A DNA stretch of 64,000 nt. It comes from Solenopsis invicta. Taxonomy: Eukaryota; Arthropoda; Insecta; Hymenoptera; Formicidae. The notes beneath the pieces are model-generated. The model was not told where the DNA came from, searched no databases, and was given only the letters and a program-made list of their open reading frames with translations. Position 1 is the stretch's first letter, and every line of letters begins with the position of its first letter. The position numbers and the translations under genes were made by a program. The stretch spans positions 10,078,875-10,142,874 of the forward strand of contig NC_052666.1 in NCBI RefSeq assembly GCF_016802725.1, read 5' to 3'. Shown in pieces: positions 1 to 8,627 of the stretch.

Positions 1-705
1 ATGATTCAAAAACAAAGAAACTGGGTTCCATACAAACTGAAGCCGAGAAATGTTGAACGCCGATTTTTCACATGTGAAATGCTGCTTGCCAGGCATAAAC
101 GAAAGGGTTTCTTGTATCGTATAGTCACTGGTGATGAAAAATGGATCCACTACGATAACCCAAAGAAGAAGAAATCATGGGGACCACCTGGCCATGCTTC
201 AACATCGACAGCCAAGCCGAACATTCGTGGAAAAAAGCTCATGTTGTGTATTTGGTGGGATCAGCTTGGTGTCGTGTATTATGAGTTGCTCAAACCGAAT
301 GAAACCATTACTGGGGCTCTCTACTGAACACAATTGATGAGATTGAGCCGAGTTCTCAAGGAGAAACGTCCCCACTACTACTCCAGACACGACAAAGTTA
401 TTCTTCTGCATGATAATGCTCGTCCACATGTTGCGGCGCCGGTCAAAACCTACCTGGAAACACTCAATTGGGAAGTTTTACCCCACCCGCCGTATTCACC
501 AGACATTGCTCCTTCTGATTACTACCTGTTTCGATCGATGGCGCATGGCCTGTCTGAGCAACACTTCACATCATATGAAGATACAAAAAATTGGGTCGAT
601 TTGTGGATAACTTCAAAAGATGAAGCATTCTTCCGACGCGGTATCCGTATGCTGCCAGAAAGATGGGAAAAAGTAGTAGCTAGCGATGGACAATACTTCG
701 AATAA
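1..705 (+). pseudogene. mariner transposase, 5'-truncated by the window edge, one internal stop
   Basis: Tc1/mariner-superfamily transposase, a cut-and-paste enzyme acting on TA-flanked elements. The visible part is roughly the C-terminal two thirds of a ~345-aa protein. The first catalytic Asp is in GDEKWIHYDN, the second in LLHDNARPHV and the third in SPDIAPSDYYLF. There are 34 residues between the second and third Asp, the D,D34D signature of mariner. A TGA at 325-327 interrupts an otherwise continuous frame and the same frame resumes directly, so this is a point-mutation pseudogene and not two genes. The N-terminal DNA-binding half lies outside the window. The C-terminus (WEKVVASDGQYFE) is the usual mariner ending. 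Confident on family; subfamily not assigned. Confidence 0.93.
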
Positions 706-750
706 AACATTAGGTACCGTTCTTTCACAATAAATGCCCAATTTTTGATA

Positions 751-783
751 AAAAACGGCGGAAACTTATTTATACTCCTAACA
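751..783 (+). repeat. 3' terminal inverted repeat of the mariner element
   Basis: A short segment 46 bp after the transposase stop reads, on the reverse strand, GTTAGGAGTATAAATAAG followed by TTTCCGCC and a T-run. This start and layout are typical of a mariner TIR, and its position just beyond the gene fits. The matching 5' TIR is outside the window, so pairing and the TA target duplication cannot be checked. The exact outer base is uncertain by 1-3 bp. Confidence 0.6.
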
Positions 784-1562
784 ACATCTAACAAAGATGT
801 AAAAATTCCCTTTTTAAACAATTTATTAAACTTTAAGGAATAATTTAGTATAAACACAATATTGTATTTATATTAGAATATTAATATAACTTTTAATGTT
901 TATTTTTTTTATATAACTATTGATAACCAAAATGATCAAAGTAGAATACTTTTTGATGCTTTAAAATTTTGTTTTGTAACATATTTTATATTAGATCAAC
1001 TATATGCCCGAAAGCATCTCTGGTATCTAATGCAATGAGAATTATGTAATGTAATATCCGACAAAGATGTAAAAATTTTGGCTTTTTAAACGATTTATAA
1101 AACTTTAAGGAATAATTTAATATAAACACAATGTTGTGTGTATTTGTATTAAAATATTAATATTATAACTTTTTCAGTATTATTATTATATTTAAAAGTT
1201 TATACTGTATCATATAATCAATAATATAATATATAGTATATTAAAATATAAGTATAATATAATGCTTGGTACCATGCTTACGCAATTTACATACATAATT
1301 TAAAAAACTTTCTTTAAAAATTTCATAAACAAAATAAATATAAATTCTGTTTTTAAATTCATTCGATGATAACATTATTTTCCTAATAGGAAGGGATAAT
1401 AACAAACAATATTTAAGTAAATATAAAGCATTTTTTTGAGTGATACATATAACTGATGTAAATTAACAAACATTGAGCTCTTTATTCATTGAATAAAAAA
1501 ATAGCATATACATGCTACATCATATATTTATTATATACTTATAAATATATTAATATAAAAAA
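784..1562. repeat. AT-rich non-coding DNA with a ~110-bp direct repeat
   Basis: No gene is visible. Segment 792-900 (from ACAAAGATGTAAAAATT through ATATTAATATAACTTTT) recurs with modest divergence at 1057-1185, 265 bp downstream in the same orientation. Both copies share AACTTTAAGGAATAATTT and TATAAACACAAT. The remainder is AT-rich without recognisable motifs. It may be the 5' non-coding part of the family-A transposon whose gene starts at 1563. Confidence 0.55.
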
Positions 1563-2752
1563 ATGGAACATAAAAGTATGATATGCTTCGAATGCTCGAA
1601 GTCATTTATAAATACCGACAATTTGATATGTCATATCAGACATTTGCACCCATTTGCTCAAAACTTTGTCTGCAAGCAAAATAACTGCTAGCACATTTTT
1701 CCTTGTTTAAATGGTTTAAAGAAGCATTTAATTAATAATTATACAAAATGTGAAATAATATTGCACTCTGATACAGGGAAACAAATAAAATTTAACAATT
1801 TAAATCTCTTAGAATATGGAAATGTTATCCAAGATGACTGTAATGATAAATCTGATGATACTAAATATACAAGTGATAAACCATTCGGTAGTTCTGAATT
1901 GTTTTATAATGCTATTTTCCATTTTATTACAAAAATGTATAGCAATTCTTCATTGCCTCAAAATATTGTTACAACACTAGTGAATAACATAAAGGAACTA
2001 TGTGACATTATATTTGTCTATATAGAATCAATCCTAAAGGATCAAAATGTAGCGGAAAATGCCCATAACATAGTTCGTGTTATTTCGAAGTGAAAAATAT
2101 ATTTGAAATGTTAGAAACTGAACATAAAATATTTAAAGTTATTAAAAATAAATATTACATTGAGTCCAATTCTTTTTTTGTAAGAGAAATATCTGTTATT
2201 GATAGAAAAAAAATTAGACAAAGTAAGTATGATTGTTGAAAAATCCGAAGGACAAATTATAGATTTGCATAAAATTTTAAAACAGTTTTTAGAGTTACCG
2301 AATGTTTTTGATGATTCGTTATATGCAAGAAGAAGAATTTCTATTAGGAAAACATATATAGGAGCATTTTACAAGCAGCGTTATGAAGAGAAGTGAAACA
2401 AAAGTTTCCTAATAAAATCATATTTTCTTTGTATCTTTTTTACGATGACTTTGAACCAAATAATCCGTTAGGTTCAAAATCTGGTTTATATAAAATAGGC
2501 GTTGTTTATATTTCTATTGCCTGTCCAGTATATTTCTTCTCTAAATAATATTTTCTTAACTCAACTTTGTTTTTCTACTGATCGGGTGCAATATGGAAAC
2601 AAAAGTATATTCTATAAAATTATTCAATAATTAAAATTATTGGAAACTGAAGGTATTACAATTACAACATCAACGGGAAAAAAATGTGCAAGTTTATTTC
2701 ACGTTGTTATTGATATTGGGTGATAATGCAGGTTTGAATTCGATCTTAGGTT
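1563..2752 (+). pseudogene. family-A DDE-type transposase (EnSpm/CACTA-like), 5' part, copy A1
   Basis: Decayed transposase gene. From the ATG at 1563 it encodes a C2H2-like finger (CFECSKSF..LICHIRHLH), followed by a TAG at 1689-1691 and further frame breaks. Open pieces at 1761-2093 and 2199-2396 align in order with the second copy at 35090-37422 (shared FITKMY/FIAKLY, EGQI and LELP blocks). Downstream the motif YDDFEPNNPLGS appears at about 2438; it recurs as YDDFETGNPLGT in the other copy. The last readable block (HVVIDIG..LNSILGF) stops exactly where the gypsy LTR starts, and the gene resumes at 9795. The superfamily (EnSpm/CACTA-like) is my best guess from motif layout. Non-functional. 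Confidence 0.65.
2749..2752. repeat. target-site duplication (left), GGTT
   Basis: GGTT directly before the 5' LTR matches GGTT at 9795-9798 directly after the 3' LTR. A 4-bp duplication is normal for Ty3/gypsy integration and shows that the element is still in its original insertion site. Confidence 0.85.
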
Positions 2753-3076
2753 TGTAACGATGCGCCTCCGCATCGTTCCCCCTGGGGCCACGAACCGCCC
2801 CCCTGTCCGGCCGAACACCCGCCGGACAGACGAACAGGCGCTACGCGCCGATAATCGCCTCGAACACACGCACGCGAACGGTCCGACGAGCGCGCCGTTA
2901 AACGCCCGAAGTCCGCGCGCACGCGCACGGATTCGCATGCTCCTGGCGTTGGAGCAACAGAGAGGCGTACGCTCAAGCGAGAGCGCGATACCGGACCGAT
3001 CTCGGAGCAGCGGGGATGCTGTATTCCGAGAAGAACCGAACTCCACTCGAACATCCCCGACTCTCCGAGATCGGGG

Positions 3077-3083
3077 TATAAAA
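3077..3083 (+). promoter_or_regulatory. TATA box of the 5' LTR
   Basis: TATAAAA in the context GGGGTATAAAAGGCGG, in the LTR about 60 bp before the structured repeats. It is the most plausible core promoter for the genomic transcript. An identical copy is at 8952-8958 in the 3' LTR. Confidence 0.7.
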
Positions 3084-3142
3084 GGCGGACGATCCCGCAG
3101 AGCGATCGACTCCTCTCCGGTCCAGCCTCCGAGCCAGACCCA

Positions 3143-3365
3143 GGAAATCCGCGTGGTAGAGCGAGCTCTGTCACCGCCGAGAGATCTCGGCGATTTCCGA
3201 TCCCGCTTTCCCAGCACCGAGGGAATCCGAGTGGTAGAGCGAGCTCTGCCACCGTTGAGAGATCTCAACGATTCCCTCAACCCATCTCCGTCCAAACATC
3301 CACGGTAACGACTGCCACCAAGGGGGTAGAGATATCTCTGCCTCCATCGAGAGCTCTCGAGGCAG
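3143..3365 (+). other. three tandem branched stem-loop units in the LTR leader
   Basis: Unit 1 (3143-3198): outer stem GGAAATC/GATTTCC enclosing GTGGTAGAGC/GCTCTGTCAC and the perfect palindrome GCCGAGAGATCTCGGC. Unit 2 (3219-3278): outer stem GAGGGAATC/GATTCCCTC, inner GTGGTAGAGC/GCTCTGCCAC and GTTGAGAGATCTCAAC. Unit 3 (3312-3365): outer CTGCC/GGCAG, inner GGTAGAGA/TCTCTGCC and TCGAGAGCTCTCGA. The units have the same architecture but different stem bases that change in pairs, and the mismatches are G-U wobbles. This pattern points to a folded RNA, since the segment lies downstream of the TATA box. The same array is at 9018-9240 in the 3' LTR. Confidence 0.75.
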
Positions 3366-3919
3366 CCGACACCGACTCACGTCGGGGATTCCCTACTAAG
3401 GGAATCCCGCCGCGCACCTGTCGCGAATTCGCGGAACACCGACGCGACTTCTAGCGTGGGGCGTCCCGGCCCGCGCGCACCGCGGACCGACAAGGCGACG
3501 TAAACATCGTAGGATCCTCGCGACGATACCGACACCAAGCGCGAGCGAGACCGCGCTATCGTGCACTCTCTCGCACCGACCGCGACCCGAGTGCGAGCGA
3601 CCGGACGTATGTACATAGATCCCCGGTCTGTAAATACCGCGTCTTCTTGCTGTAAATACCGCGTCTTCTTACTGTAAATACCGCGTCTTTTTATTGTAAT
3701 ACCGCGTCTTCTTATTATAAACCCGCGTCACCGTACCGTCGCGGATGCACCGCTTGTATCCGCGAACTGCGGGCACATATTGTCATTAGTAGATCATAAA
3801 TAAAGTCATTACACATTACACGCACGTCCGATCTCGGAATTGATTAAACCCGGCAACCTTCCTTCGAGCCCTGGCTTCCCTGAGCTCGTCCGCGCTCGGA
3901 CAAAACACAGGTTGTTACA

Positions 3920-3937
3920 TGGCGCCCGAACAGGGAC
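3920..3937 (+). promoter_or_regulatory. primer-binding site, tRNA-Lys type
   Basis: TGGCGCCCGAACAGGGAC immediately follows the 5' LTR. It is complementary to the 3' end of tRNA-Lys(UUU) including CCA, the primer class also used by lentiviruses. It marks the start of minus-strand cDNA synthesis and fixes the LTR end at 3919. Confidence 0.92.
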
Positions 3938-3974
3938 CGTTTCCGACATCCGCAAATTGATTCCGAGATCGGTG

Positions 3975-4916
3975 ATGCCGCTTGCGTGGATATACAATAT
4001 CCAACGACACGAACTAGTCCGCACGTTAGAGAGCCTCCGCCTCAATCCGACCGGAAGCGTAGCCGAACTACGCCAACGTCTACGCGACTACGTCGTGTCG
4101 CACCCCGAGTACATTCCGCCGCCAGCTATGCCAGACCCGGTCACGATCCAGGTCGAGACGCCGGAAACTCCGCGGGCCAGTAGCGATCCTGCCGCGGTGA
4201 TGAACCAGATACGCAAATGGGGGTGTAATTTCGACGGGAAAGATCCCGCCGCTTTCCTCGAACGCATCGAGGAGTTGCAAGCAGAATACGGGTACACGGG
4301 GGAGCAACTCCTGCGCGGACTGCCCGAACTGCTCCGCGGGGAGGCGCTGCTATGGTACCGAAACAACCGCACGGCCTGGCACTCTTGGGGGGAATTTCTC
4401 GCCGACTTCCGCGAATACTTCTTCCCGCGCTGGTACATCGCGAGACTGAAGCGCGATATCCAAGCTCGAACTCAGGGGACCGAAGAGCCGTACCGCAAAT
4501 TTGCGACCGACGTGCTCACCATGATGCGGCGCGCGGGCGGATACGATAACGACGAACAGATTGACATACTCTACGACGGCATGCACCCGCGGTACAAACT
4601 GTACATCCCGCGCGACGGTATATCCCGCGCTGCCGACCTCCTCCGCCGGGCCGAAGAGTACGAGGACATCAGTGCTCAGTGTTCCGAACGCCAGAAAGCG
4701 GCCAAACCATCCGCCGCCGCGACCGCGTACGACCGTAACGAGTGCTGCTGGCGATGCAAGCAGAGGGGACACACCCGGTTCGACTGCCGCCGTATCGCGA
4801 AAAAGTTCTGTTCCCAGTGCGGCAAAGACGGCGTCTTCACGCGGGACTGCCACCCGCCACCGGGAAACGCCAGCCGGGCCGAGGAAGTCGCGGAAACGCC
4901 TCGGCCCTCCGCATAG
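3975..4916 (+). CDS. gag: gypsy gag polyprotein
   Basis: Capsid/nucleocapsid protein of 313 aa that packages element RNA into particles. I chose the ATG at 3975 because the first conserved block follows it; the frame is open back to 3840 but without an upstream ATG. Residues 1-45 resemble a SAP-like helical segment (QRHELVRTLESLRLN), and the middle is a retrotransposon-gag domain (ALLWYRNNRTAWHSWGEFLA). The C-terminus has two zinc knuckles: CWRCKQRGHTRFDC fits C-X2-C-X4-H-X4-C, but the second, CSQCGKDGVFTRDC, has Val where His is expected. The end overlaps the protease frame at -1. Confidence 0.9.
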   Translation: MPLAWIYNIQRHELVRTLESLRLNPTGSVAELRQRLRDYVVSHPEYIPPPAMPDPVTIQVETPETPRASSDPAAVMNQIRKWGCNFDGKDPAAFLERIEELQAEYGYTGEQLLRGLPELLRGEALLWYRNNRTAWHSWGEFLADFREYFFPRWYIARLKRDIQARTQGTEEPYRKFATDVLTMMRRAGGYDNDEQIDILYDGMHPRYKLYIPRDGISRAADLLRRAEEYEDISAQCSERQKAAKPSAAATAYDRNECCWRCKQRGHTRFDCRRIAKKFCSQCGKDGVFTRDCHPPPGNASRAEEVAETPRPSA

Positions 4917-5449
4917 AATATACCCCGCGACCGCACATTCAACTCGACGTAGGACCAGTCCGACTCACCGCCCTCCTCGACTCCGGTTCCGAAGCGACGT
5001 TCATCAACCCCGAGGCGGCCGATCGCCTCGTACGCCAGGGATTCCGCGCGCGACCAGCTACCGGCCAAGTTCGGCTGGCCGACGGCACGAGCACGCCGAT
5101 CCGCGAGCATTTCATCCTCCCGATTCGCCTAGGCGGGCAAACATTCGAACACCGGGTACAAGTAATGTCCGGACTCGACGTTGACGCGCTCATCGGCGTC
5201 GACGTGCTCGCGCGCGCGCAACTATCGGTCCCCCCGCCGCCGCTGAAGACGAACCACGTCGCCCGAAACGCGCGCTCGGAGGAGATCACGGCCTCCGCCG
5301 AGGAGGACACACAGGAGGACGCCCGCCTCCGGACGTTCCTAGCCGAGGAGCTACCACGCTTCCGACACGTCGGGACCCACCGACCGCGTCGAACACGTCA
5401 TCCGGACAAAGGGGGGGCCCCCGATCAAACAACGCTACCGCCCGCGTAA
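4742..5449 (+). CDS. gypsy protease (start of pol, frame -1 to gag)
   Basis: Aspartic protease (retropepsin) that would process the polyproteins. The active-site region is LLDSGSEATFI, with Ser in the position often held by Thr; the flap-side partner LIGVDVL matches the usual ILG.D.L. The frame overlaps the last ~175 bp of gag at -1, so expression needs ribosomal frameshifting or similar. I find no canonical heptamer slippery site in the overlap. The frame closes at 5449 shortly before the RT frame, with the change needed near 5377-5385; downstream homology in the other frame starts there. Only the part from about residue 60 is convincingly protease. Confidence 0.85.
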   Translation: MLLAMQAEGTHPVRLPPYREKVLFPVRQRRRLHAGLPPATGKRQPGRGSRGNASALRIEYTPRPHIQLDVGPVRLTALLDSGSEATFINPEAADRLVRQGFRARPATGQVRLADGTSTPIREHFILPIRLGGQTFEHRVQVMSGLDVDALIGVDVLARAQLSVPPPPLKTNHVARNARSEEITASAEEDTQEDARLRTFLAEELPRFRHVGTHRPRRTRHPDKGGAPDQTTLPPA

Positions 5450-5456
5450 CCCGGCA

Positions 5457-7955
5457 ATGCAAACCATCATCGACGCCGAGGTCGATCGAATGCTACGGGA
5501 GGGGGTAATCGAGCCATCCCACAGCGCTTGGAGCTCCCCGATCGTAATCGTAAAGAAAAAGGACGGCAAACATAGGTTTTGCATTGACTTCCGCCGCGTT
5601 AACGAAGTCACAGAACCGGACGCGTACCCGCTGCCACAGATTCCCGCGACTCTAGACAAACTACGCGGCGCGCGATACCTAAGCACGCTCGATCTGGAGA
5701 GCGGCTACTGGCAAGTGCCACTGTCCACAGCTAGCCGGCCGATTACCGCGTTTACTGTCCCGGGGCGCGGACTGATGCAGTTCCGCGTAATGCCTTTCGG
5801 CTTGCACTCCGCACCCGCTACCTTTCAACGCTTACTGGATACCGTACTGGGACCCGAACTAGAACCGCAGGTATTCGTCTACCTCGACGATATCATCATC
5901 GCCAGCCGCACTTTTGACGAGCACCTCGACACGCTTCGCGAGGTATTCCGCCGCTTACGCGACGCTCGCCTCCGCCTAAACCCGGACAAGTGCAAATTTT
6001 GCGTAAACCGCATCAAGTACTTGGGCCACGTGGTCGACCGCACCGGCATACGAACCGACCCTGAAAAGACCGACGCGATCGTGAAATGGCCGACACCGCA
6101 AAATGTACGCCAAGTACGGCAATTCATCGGCCTCGCCTCCTGGTATAGGCGCTTCATAAAAGACTTTGCCACCCTCGCAACTCCGCTAACCGCGCTAACT
6201 AAGAAAAACGCCCCCTGGACGTGGGGGGAAGACGAACAGCAAGCGTTCGAAGGTCTTAAGACCACGCTGACTACCGCGCCGGTCCTCGCATGCCCCGACT
6301 TTGAGAGGCAGTTCGTCTTGCAAACAGACGCAAGCGCTACGGGGCTGGGGGCCGTACTCACGCAGTACTTTCCGGAGGGCGAACGAGTTATCGCGTACGC
6401 CAGCCGCACCTTGAACTCCGCCGAGCGGAATTATAGCGCGACAGAACTCGAGTGCCTGGCCGTGCTGTGGGGCATCCGAAGGATGCGCGACTATCTGGAG
6501 GGATATCGGTTCAAGGTGATTACCGACCACCAGTCACTGAAATGGCTGCAGAAGTTAGACTCCCCGGCCGGCCGCCTCGGCCGGTGGGCATTCGAGCTGC
6601 AGCAATATGACTTTGAGGTGCAGTACCGAAAGGGCTCCCTGAACAAAGTCGCCGACGCGCTATCCCGCCGAAGCAACGTAAACGCCGTCGCGCAACCGCG
6701 ATGCACTTGGTTCCGACGGATGTGGCAACGCGTCGACACAGCACCCCAGACCGTACCGGACTACCGTATCGAAGGAGACCGCCTGCTCCGCCACTTACTA
6801 CATAGCCTCGACCTGAGCGACATCCCTCCGGACGCGCAATGGAAAGAATGCGTACCGAAAGAAAACCGGGAGGAGATCCTACGCCGCTACCACGACGCGC
6901 CTACCGCGGGGCACTTCGGTATCGCGAAAACGATAGCCCGAATCGCCGCACACTATTACTGGCCGGGAATGTTCCGGGACATTGCTCGGCACGTACGGCA
7001 ATGTCCGCAATGCCTCGCGTACAAGGCGGAGCAACAGCGACCAGCTGGCCTCCTCCACCCGACCGCAGTGACCAGGCCGTGGCAACAAGTCGCCATCGAC
7101 CTCGTAGGCCCGCTGCCACGATCCACGGGGGGGCATATCTGGCTCTTCACCATGCAGGACCGTTTCACAAAGTGGCTCGAAATGCGCGCGCTCCGGCGAG
7201 CCACCGCGGCGAACGTTACGCGCGCGCTTACCGAAGCGATTATTCTTCGGCACGGCTGCCCGGAGGAAATACTGTCGGATAACGGCACGCAACTCCGTTC
7301 CGCGCTCCTCACGCAGCTCCTACGCGACCTGCAAATCCGCCACCGACTAACGCCGGCATATGCACCGCATTGCAACCCGGTCGAGCGGACCAACCGCACG
7401 GTAAAGACTATGATCGCGCAATACGTCCAGAAACGACACCGGCAGTGGGACGAACATCTACACGAACTTCAGTTCGCCTACAACACGGCAACCCACGACG
7501 CAACCGGGCATACGCCGGCGTTCCTGAATCACGGCCGCGAGCTACGGCGACCCGAGGAGCGCGCGAACGCAGATCACGCTGACACGCCGTGCGCGCTGCA
7601 GAAACGACTCCGAGAAACGTACGAGCTTGTGCGCATACGATTAGCGCGAGCATTCCAGCGCCAGGAGCGCTATTATAACTTACGACGTAGGACATGGGCA
7701 CCAAGAGTCGGGGAGCGGGTATGGAAGCGCGACCACCCCCTCTCCCGACGCGCGGACGCGTTTAACGCCAAACTCGCGCCGAAGTACGTTGGACCGTTCG
7801 AAATTCGGCGAATCATATCACCAGTCATCGTCGATCTCCGCGACGACCGGGGGAAGTGGTACCGTCACGTCCACATACAGGACCTCAAGCTGGCTCCCCC
7901 CCCGAACCCTGACAACGAGAGCGACAGCACCGATGCCGGCACCGAGAGCGACTGA
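5457..7955 (+). CDS. pol: gypsy pol: reverse transcriptase, RNase H, integrase
   Basis: 832-aa open frame, long and uninterrupted. RT with VYLDDIIIAS (Asp144, Asp145) and MPFGLHSAPATFQ; RNase H beginning FVLQTDASATGLG (Asp291) and ITDHQSLKWL; integrase with H2C2 zinc finger (H479, H486, C516, C519), catalytic Asp548 (AIDLVGP), Asp608 (LSDNG) and Glu643 (PVERTNR), spacing D,D35E, and a C-terminal GPF segment (YVGPFEI). RT homology extends some 25 codons upstream of this ATG in the same frame, so translation is probably a continuation from the protease frame and does not begin here. All catalytic residues are present. Confidence 0.95.
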   Translation: MQTIIDAEVDRMLREGVIEPSHSAWSSPIVIVKKKDGKHRFCIDFRRVNEVTEPDAYPLPQIPATLDKLRGARYLSTLDLESGYWQVPLSTASRPITAFTVPGRGLMQFRVMPFGLHSAPATFQRLLDTVLGPELEPQVFVYLDDIIIASRTFDEHLDTLREVFRRLRDARLRLNPDKCKFCVNRIKYLGHVVDRTGIRTDPEKTDAIVKWPTPQNVRQVRQFIGLASWYRRFIKDFATLATPLTALTKKNAPWTWGEDEQQAFEGLKTTLTTAPVLACPDFERQFVLQTDASATGLGAVLTQYFPEGERVIAYASRTLNSAERNYSATELECLAVLWGIRRMRDYLEGYRFKVITDHQSLKWLQKLDSPAGRLGRWAFELQQYDFEVQYRKGSLNKVADALSRRSNVNAVAQPRCTWFRRMWQRVDTAPQTVPDYRIEGDRLLRHLLHSLDLSDIPPDAQWKECVPKENREEILRRYHDAPTAGHFGIAKTIARIAAHYYWPGMFRDIARHVRQCPQCLAYKAEQQRPAGLLHPTAVTRPWQQVAIDLVGPLPRSTGGHIWLFTMQDRFTKWLEMRALRRATAANVTRALTEAIILRHGCPEEILSDNGTQLRSALLTQLLRDLQIRHRLTPAYAPHCNPVERTNRTVKTMIAQYVQKRHRQWDEHLHELQFAYNTATHDATGHTPAFLNHGRELRRPEERANADHADTPCALQKRLRETYELVRIRLARAFQRQERYYNLRRRTWAPRVGERVWKRDHPLSRRADAFNAKLAPKYVGPFEIRRIISPVIVDLRDDRGKWYRHVHIQDLKLAPPPNPDNESDSTDAGTESD

Positions 7956-8063
7956 GAAGGGCGCACCGAAAAAAAAAAACAAAAACACGAGGCACCTACG
8001 TCCGGACAACGCTTCACCCGACGAAATTTCGGAGCGACCGCTCACTTGGCGAGAAACTGCGCG

Positions 8064-8600
8064 ATGGAGCACAGCGACGCAGAGTTACTACAGGCCATCG
8101 ACGACCTCCTGGGAGAGACCGACGTCGAGCGCTACGACCCCGAACGGCCCGGATTGGACGGGTCATCCGGACGGCCGAAACCCTCCACCAGCAGGGGGAC
8201 CGAACCACCGCCGCAACGCTCCGCCGCAATCGCCGGCATGCGAAACGGGCAGCTCCGGCAGCCATCCGATCGCCGCAACAGGGCCAAACGGACGTGGCTG
8301 ACGATGTCACCGCCGCCGTCGCCCCAGCGACCGCCGCCGTTGAGGGAGCCCCCGACCAGACCCAGACCAACTCTGGAACCGCTCAGAGTAATGGGCCCGC
8401 TGCCTCCACCACCAATACCGGTGGAGGTAGAACCCGGCATAACGGTCGAAGTACCGCACTTCGCGGTGCACGTCAGCCGGCAATACAAGCCCCGGCTAGG
8501 GAACCGCAGGTGGCATCTGCGGTTCAACGGAAACGGCCAACTCCGCTCCTGTAAGGAGAAGTCGCAACGCCAGCCCGAGCGACTTAATCAAGGCCCCTAG
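8064..8600 (+). CDS. third ORF of the gypsy element, unknown function
   Basis: 178-aa frame between pol and the 3' LTR, in the position where errantiviruses carry env. It has no signal peptide or membrane segment, so it is not an envelope protein. Residues 1-30 are acidic (SDAELLQAIDDLLGE), the centre is Pro/Arg-rich (PPPSPQRPPPLREPPTRPRP), and the end has an ordered-looking stretch (VEPGITVEVPHFAVHVSRQY). I prefer the ATG at 8064; an in-frame start at 8046 exists only as GTG/TTG-like context. Because GC-rich frames stay open by chance, it needs confirmation in other copies of the family. Confidence 0.45.
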   Translation: MEHSDAELLQAIDDLLGETDVERYDPERPGLDGSSGRPKPSTSRGTEPPPQRSAAIAGMRNGQLRQPSDRRNRAKRTWLTMSPPPSPQRPPPLREPPTRPRPTLEPLRVMGPLPPPPIPVEVEPGITVEVPHFAVHVSRQYKPRLGNRRWHLRFNGNGQLRSCKEKSQRQPERLNQGP

Positions 8601-8614
8601 ATTCTGGCCTCCTT

Positions 8615-8624
8615 AGGAAGGGGG
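8615..8624 (+). promoter_or_regulatory. polypurine tract
   Basis: AGGAAGGGGG lies just upstream of the 3' LTR, as required for plus-strand priming. Three extra bases (TGT) separate it from TGTAAC, so either the LTR formally begins at 8625 or three bases are trimmed before integration. Confidence 0.75.
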
Positions 8625-8627
8625 TGT

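Larger units (their letters stand above)
2753..3919 (+). repeat. 5' LTR of the gypsy element
   Basis: Begins TGTAAC and ends GTTACA, a perfect 6-bp terminal inversion, and abuts the primer-binding site. It contains a TATA box (3077-3083), three successive multi-stem palindromic units (3143-3365), a five-fold ~21-bp tandem repeat with core TGTAAATACCGCGTCTTCTT (about 3628-3725), and AATAAA at 3799-3804 as probable polyadenylation signal. Long open frames on both strands here are side effects of GC-rich sequence and not genes. Confidence 0.95.

Noticed and set aside
2699..3616. Open frames of 79-198 aa on both strands in the 5' LTR, repeated at 8597-9491
   Set aside because: They lie within an LTR, occur in overlapping opposite frames, and reflect high GC and palindromes; identical copies in the second LTR add no evidence.
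8064..8600. Envelope gene of the gypsy element
   Set aside because: The ORF has no signal peptide, membrane segment or cysteine pattern of an envelope protein.
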